NCBI RefSeq assembly: GCF_003264365.1
Contig: NZ_PYAK01000010.1
Coordinates: 62,001-126,000 of the forward strand
Length of the DNA: 64,000 nt
Reading direction: 5' to 3'
DNA from: Micromonospora noduli
GTDB taxonomy: Bacteria; Actinomycetota; Actinomycetes; Mycobacteriales; Micromonosporaceae
Made by a program: the position numbers and the translations under genes. This document shows positions 60,424-64,000 of this stretch, one piece after another; positions within the stretch are counted from its first letter, which is position 1; each line of letters opens with the position of its first letter. Under the pieces are notes generated by a model. That model searched no databases. It was not told the DNA's origin and saw only the letters and a program-made list of their open reading frames with translations.

Positions 60424-60744
60424 GCCATCTGGGTCCGCTTGGCTCCGTCTGGTCCGGCGGGCCCGCGTCGCACCTGCGTCGCACCTGCGTGGCCGGATCT
60501 CCAGGTGACGGTAGTGCTGATGAGCGATATACCTGTGAGTCATAAATATGCCTCACAGGTATATCTGCCGTGAGCATGTGTGCCGTCTGTCGGGCGGTCG
60601 AGGTGGATCGCCTACCAGCGTGGGCGCTGCGTCGGTCCGCCAGAGCAGCACGCAGGCCGTTTCGACGCTCCACGGCCGCGTTGGACAGCGCAGCGAGGGA
60701 CCGGTTGGGGACGCCGAGCTTCAGCTTCGCTGACGCCGGGGTCG
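60424..60744. other. Non-coding space between convergent genes with repeats
   Basis: No gene is supported. It holds a 11-bp tandem repeat GCGTCGCACCT (2.4 copies, 60465-60490) and a striking AT-rich inverted repeat (60526-60565). On the minus strand an open frame from about 60740 to 60600 has coding-like codons but no credible start; possibly a gene remnant. Confidence 0.5.
60526..60565. promoter_or_regulatory. Perfect 14-bp AT-rich inverted repeat
   Basis: GATATACCTGTGAG (60526-60539) and CTCACAGGTATATC (60552-60565) are exactly complementary, with 12 nt between. Only 15 of 40 bases are G or C in a genome near 73%. It could be an operator, a terminator or the end of a lost element. No family consensus is recognised. 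Confidence 0.7.
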
Positions 60745-61968
60745 TCAGTGGGCGGCGGAGGTGAGATCGGCCTCGGCGGGCGGCGGGGTGGCCGCTTCGG
60801 CGATGCGGCGGCGGCGCAGCTCGATCGGGAGCACCACCAGGGTGACCAGCGCGCCGAGCGCACCGGTTACCACGAAGCCCCAGAGTGGCGCGCTGGCGTC
60901 GATCACCGCGCCGGCGAGCGGGGCGCCGACCGCGATGCCGACGGTGACCGCGGAACCGTGCAGACCCATCGCCTCACCGCGTACCTCGGCCGGAACCAGG
61001 CGGCTGACCGCGTCCGAGCCGGCCGCGATGGTCGGCGCGCACAGCGCGCCGGCGGGGATCAGCGCCAGGCACAGCAGCCACCAGTGCGCACCGCCCAGCC
61101 CCACCGGAATGGTGCACAGGGCCAGCGCGGCGGTCAGTACCAGCGGGGAGAACGAGCGGTGCACTGCCCCGTACGCGAAACCGCCGGCCAGCGAGGCGAC
61201 CGCCCAGATGGCCAGGACCGCGCCGGTCCACCCGACCTCGCCGCTGGCCCGCAGAACGGCGACCACCGCCACGTCGGTGCCGCCGAGCACCAGGGTCGCC
61301 GCGGCGCTGAGTGCCAGGACGGCGAGCAGTCGGGGGGTCAGCCACTCCCGGCGCGGCACCCGGCGTTGGGGGCCGGTGGGCTCGGTGGCCTCCCGGATCG
61401 GTGGGTTGACCACCCACAGGGCGATCCCGGCGGCGACGATGCCGCCACCGACCAGATACATGGTGGTCTGCGCGGAGATCGCGGTGACCAGGGCCACCGC
61501 CAGCGCCGGGCCGATCATGAAGGACAGCTCCACCGACATCGAGTCCAGTGCGTAGGCCGGGCGGCGTTGCTCCTCCGGGACCAGCGCGGCGATCGACTGA
61601 CGGACCACGGAGAAGATGGGCAGGGCCAGCGAGCCGGCCACGAAGGCGGCCGGCAGGAGCACGGGGTACGCCAGCGTCGGCGCGGTGGACCAGAAGATCG
61701 CCTCAGCGATGGCGGTGAGCACCAGGACCGGGCGCAGTCCACGCCGGTCCACGAGTCGGCCGAGCAGCGGCCCGCCGATCGCCGCGCCCACGGTGACCGC
61801 CGCACCCACCAGGCCGGCAGCCCCGTAGCCCCGATCGAGGTCGAGCACCACGTGGAAGGTCAGCGTCACCCCGGTCGCGGTGAGCGGGATGCGGGCGAGG
61901 ACGGCGACCACCAGCAGCGACCGCAGGCCGGGCAGAGCGAGCGCCCGCCGGTAAGGCTTCATGTTCAC
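60745..61968 (-). CDS. MFS transporter
   Basis: 407-residue membrane protein with about 12 hydrophobic helices in two halves (for example SLLVVAVLARIPLTATGVTL and LLAVLALSAAATLVL) and the loop motif GPLLGRLVDRRGLRPVLVL between helices 2 and 3. The central linker (EATEPTGPQRRVPRREW) splits the halves. Efflux of drugs or metabolites is likely. The GTG at 61968 is chosen because GGAGGT lies 10 nt upstream; an ATG at 61962 and a longer start at 61992 are possible. Confidence 0.85.
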   Translation of the reverse strand: MNMKPYRRALALPGLRSLLVVAVLARIPLTATGVTLTFHVVLDLDRGYGAAGLVGAAVTVGAAIGGPLLGRLVDRRGLRPVLVLTAIAEAIFWSTAPTLAYPVLLPAAFVAGSLALPIFSVVRQSIAALVPEEQRRPAYALDSMSVELSFMIGPALAVALVTAISAQTTMYLVGGGIVAAGIALWVVNPPIREATEPTGPQRRVPRREWLTPRLLAVLALSAAATLVLGGTDVAVVAVLRASGEVGWTGAVLAIWAVASLAGGFAYGAVHRSFSPLVLTAALALCTIPVGLGGAHWWLLCLALIPAGALCAPTIAAGSDAVSRLVPAEVRGEAMGLHGSAVTVGIAVGAPLAGAVIDASAPLWGFVVTGALGALVTLVVLPIELRRRRIAEAATPPPAEADLTSAAH

Positions 61969-62032
61969 GTGGGTCCGTACCTCCGGCGACATCCTCGACC
62001 GGCGGCGGCCCGTTGGCCAACCAATTAGCGCC

Positions 62033-62614
62033 TCATGCGGCCCTGATCACAGGCTGGCCGTGCATGATCACCCCGGCGCCTTCCATCGCGCGCAGGGCCA
62101 CGTCGGTGGTCGCCGGGGCGACGGCGGCGGTCAACTCCAGCAGCACGGTGGTGGCGAAACCCTCCCGGGCGGCGTCCAGCGCGGTCGCCCGGACGCAGTG
62201 GTCCGTGGCGATGCCGACCACGTCGACCCGGTCCACGTCGCGCCGGCGCAGCCAGTCGGCCAGGCACTCGCCGTCGTCGGCATGCCCCTCGAAACCGGAG
62301 TACGCCGCCGCGTGCTCGCCCTTGTGGAAGATCGCCTCGACCCGGGCGGTGTCCAGTTCCGGGTGGAACTCCGAACCGGTGGTGCCTACCACACAGTGCC
62401 GGGGCCAGGACTCCACGAAATCCGGCGGATCGCCGAAGTGGGGGCCCGGGTCGACGTGGTAGTCCTTGGTGGCGACCACGTGCGTCCACCGGTCCGGCTC
62501 GGCGGCGAGTAACCGGGAGATGCCGGCGGCCACCCCTGCGCCGCCGGCGACGGCCAGCGAGCCGCCCTCGCAGAAGTCGTTCTGCACATCCACGATGATC
62601 AGCGCGTTGGCCAT
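62033..62614 (-). CDS. pncA: Nicotinamidase
   Basis: 193-residue isochorismatase-fold amidase that converts nicotinamide to nicotinate. The triad is Asp9 (VDVQNDFCEGGSL), Lys98 (HKGE) and Cys140 (GIATDHCV), with metal ligands Asp51, His53 and His73 visible. AGGAAA lies 10 nt before the ATG. It follows pncB by 50 bp on the same strand, so the two steps of the nicotinamide salvage path (deamidation, then ribosylation) are in one operon. Confidence 0.93.
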   Translation of the reverse strand: MANALIIVDVQNDFCEGGSLAVAGGAGVAAGISRLLAAEPDRWTHVVATKDYHVDPGPHFGDPPDFVESWPRHCVVGTTGSEFHPELDTARVEAIFHKGEHAAAYSGFEGHADDGECLADWLRRRDVDRVDVVGIATDHCVRATALDAAREGFATTVLLELTAAVAPATTDVALRAMEGAGVIMHGQPVIRAA

Positions 62615-62664
62615 CGGGGGGTTTCCTCTCTCCGCACGGTCGGTCGGTGGCGCTCGGGGATGAC

Positions 62665-63951
62665 TCAGGCAGCGGGTACGACGGTGACCGGCACTGCCGG
62701 ATCGCCCACAGACAGCTTCAGTCCCTCCCACGGGATGGAGATCAGGCACTCCCGCAGGTGCTCCCGTGACTCGTCGAGGGTGGGCAGCGGCACCGACTCA
62801 CCGGCGACCACGTACGACTGCTGGAGCAGGCGGTCGTTGGGCTGCCGGTCGGGAACGCCCTGCGGGACGATGACCTCCTCGGTGGCGGTGCCGGTCGGCT
62901 TGTGCCGGCGGACCGCGACCTTCCGGCCGCCGATGGTGGCCTTGTGCTCCGAGCGCTTCACCACCGGCCGTCCCTCGACCTCGACCAGTTTGTAGACCAG
63001 CCCGGCGGTCGGTGCCCCGGAGCCGGTGACCACGGCCGTGCCGGCGCCGTACATGTCCACCGGTTCGGCGGCCAGCGCGGCGATCGCGTACTCGTCCAGG
63101 TCACCGGAAACGATGATCTTGGTCTCGGTGGCGCCCAGCGAGTCGAGCAACTCCCGGGACTGCTGAGCGATCACCGCGAGGTCGCCGGAGTCGATCCGTA
63201 CCGCCCGCAGGTCCGGCCCGGCCACCGAGATGGCGTTGCGGATGCCCTGGCTGATGTCGTACGTGTCGACCAGCAGGGTGGTGTCCTTGCCCAGCGTGGC
63301 GACCTGCGAGGCGAACGCCGCCCGCTCGTCGTCGTGCAGCAGGGTGAACGCGTGCGCCGCCGTGCCCGCCGTCGGGATGCCGTAGCGCGCGCCGGCGGCG
63401 AGGTTGGACGTGAACCGGAACCCGGCCAGGTACGCGGCCCGCGCCGCGGCCACCGCCGCCTCCTCGTGTGCCCGACGCGACCCCATCTCGATCAGCGTCC
63501 GGCCCCGCGCCGCGGTCACCATCCGGGCCGCTGCGGCGGCCACCGCGCAATCGTGGTTGAGCACGGACAGCGCCAGCGTCTCCAGCACCACACATTCGGC
63601 GAAGCCGCCGGAGACGGTGAGGATCGGTGAACCGGGGAAGAACAGCTCACCCTCGGCGTACCCGTCGATGTCGCCGGTGAAGCGGTAGTCGGTGAGCCAC
63701 GCCGCCGCCGTCTCGTCGACCACCCCGGTCCGCAGCAGGAACTCGACCTCGGCGGGGTCGAACCGGAAGTCGCGGATCAGCTCGATCAGCCGGGCCGTCC
63801 CGGCGACCACGCCGTACCGGCGGCCGCTGGGCAGCCGGCGGCTGAACACCTCGAAGACACACCGGCGGTCGGCGGTGCCGTCCTTCAGTGCCGCGCTGAC
63901 CATGGTCAGCTCGTAGTGGTCGGTCAGGAGCGCGGGGCGGTGGTTGCTCAC
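62665..63951 (-). CDS. pncB: Nicotinate phosphoribosyltransferase
   Basis: 428-residue enzyme that makes nicotinate mononucleotide from nicotinate and PRPP with ATP. Motifs include TDHYELTMVSAALKDG at the start, TLIEMGSRRAHEEAAVAAAR, the active-site segment RIDSGDLAVIAQQSRE with the ribose-binding Asp, and YGAGTAVVTGSGAP. A TAGGCT box 6 nt before the GTG at 63951 marks a leaderless promoter. pncA follows at once, giving a compact NAD salvage operon. The sequence upstream to base 64000 holds no gene. Confidence 0.94.
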   Translation of the reverse strand: MSNHRPALLTDHYELTMVSAALKDGTADRRCVFEVFSRRLPSGRRYGVVAGTARLIELIRDFRFDPAEVEFLLRTGVVDETAAAWLTDYRFTGDIDGYAEGELFFPGSPILTVSGGFAECVVLETLALSVLNHDCAVAAAAARMVTAARGRTLIEMGSRRAHEEAAVAAARAAYLAGFRFTSNLAAGARYGIPTAGTAAHAFTLLHDDERAAFASQVATLGKDTTLLVDTYDISQGIRNAISVAGPDLRAVRIDSGDLAVIAQQSRELLDSLGATETKIIVSGDLDEYAIAALAAEPVDMYGAGTAVVTGSGAPTAGLVYKLVEVEGRPVVKRSEHKATIGGRKVAVRRHKPTGTATEEVIVPQGVPDRQPNDRLLQQSYVVAGESVPLPTLDESREHLRECLISIPWEGLKLSVGDPAVPVTVVPAA

Positions 63952-64000
63952 CGCCCCAGCCTAAGGTTCAGCTCGGGTCGCCGCCGTCGTGGCCCGGGAT

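Noticed and set aside
60574..60764. Small plus-strand ORFs between ctaD and the MFS gene
   Set aside because: Arg- and Ala-rich, overlapping in several frames, with no ribosome site; random high-GC frames.
1..64000. CRISPR array, tRNA/rRNA genes, IS elements, prophage genes or biosynthetic gene cluster
   Set aside because: No direct-repeat/spacer ladder, no cloverleaf or rRNA core, no transposase or integrase, and no modular PKS or NRPS was seen.

Overview
This 64 kb window is actinobacterial chromosomal DNA. G+C is very high with strong third-position G/C bias, GTG starts are common, and many genes have a leaderless layout in which a TANNNT -10 box sits about 6 nt before the start codon. 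Gene content (F420-type pyridoxamine oxidase-fold protein, GH12 cellulase with a CBM2, PL3 pectate lyase, NarL-type two-component systems paired with ABC exporters) suggests Micromonosporaceae, probably Micromonospora; this genus call is inference. No rRNA, tRNA, CRISPR array, transposase, integrase or prophage structural gene was seen. It reads as ordinary core and accessory chromosome with dense short operons.

Layout. 1-5.7 kb: truncated DUF1963 gene, OGG-fold glycosylase, an HTH/DUF4180 pair and a large AAA/TPR signalling ATPase. 5.7-10.7 kb: AraC regulator divergent from a monooxygenase/esterase pair, then an FMN reductase/DrrAB-like exporter operon. 10.8-20.6 kb: GNAT enzyme, two aldo-keto reductases, an SDR divergent from an MmyB-type regulator, an ArsR-like regulator, a secreted NTF2-like protein, a lipoprotein, a LysR/serine beta-lactamase divergent pair and a Tat-exported metallo-beta-lactamase-fold enzyme. 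20.6-32.5 kb: two separate histidine kinase/response regulator systems, each beside an ABC transporter, with several membrane or accessory genes.

32.6-45.2 kb: DUF234-type ATPase, two paralogous small cysteine-containing proteins of unknown function (each convergent with a D,D-carboxypeptidase-type gene), a DUF6642 protein, an F420-type oxidoreductase, a serine hydrolase, a pentapeptide-repeat protein, an aquaporin, a flavoprotein and a HesB-like protein without cysteines. 45.2-58.5 kb: beta-family protein, sulfotransferase, cupin, GH15 enzyme, secreted pectate lyase, threonine synthase-like enzyme, a LigD-type phosphoesterase fused to a degenerate ligase domain, an aldo-keto reductase, an amidase preceded by a separate signal-peptide ORF, and a secreted cellulase under a CebR-like operator. 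58.5-64 kb: ctaD, an unusual AT-rich inverted repeat, an MFS transporter and the pncB-pncA NAD salvage pair.

Themes: cell-wall remodelling (M15 peptidase, PBP4-type DacB, amidase), plant polysaccharide degradation with LacI-family-like operators before both secreted enzymes, and envelope-stress or drug-export modules. The most notable items are the predicted catalytically dead ligase domain, the paralogous small-protein pair, the split signal peptide/amidase arrangement, the 52-bp lysR/bla divergent promoter, and the 14-bp perfect inverted repeat between convergent genes at 60.5 kb.
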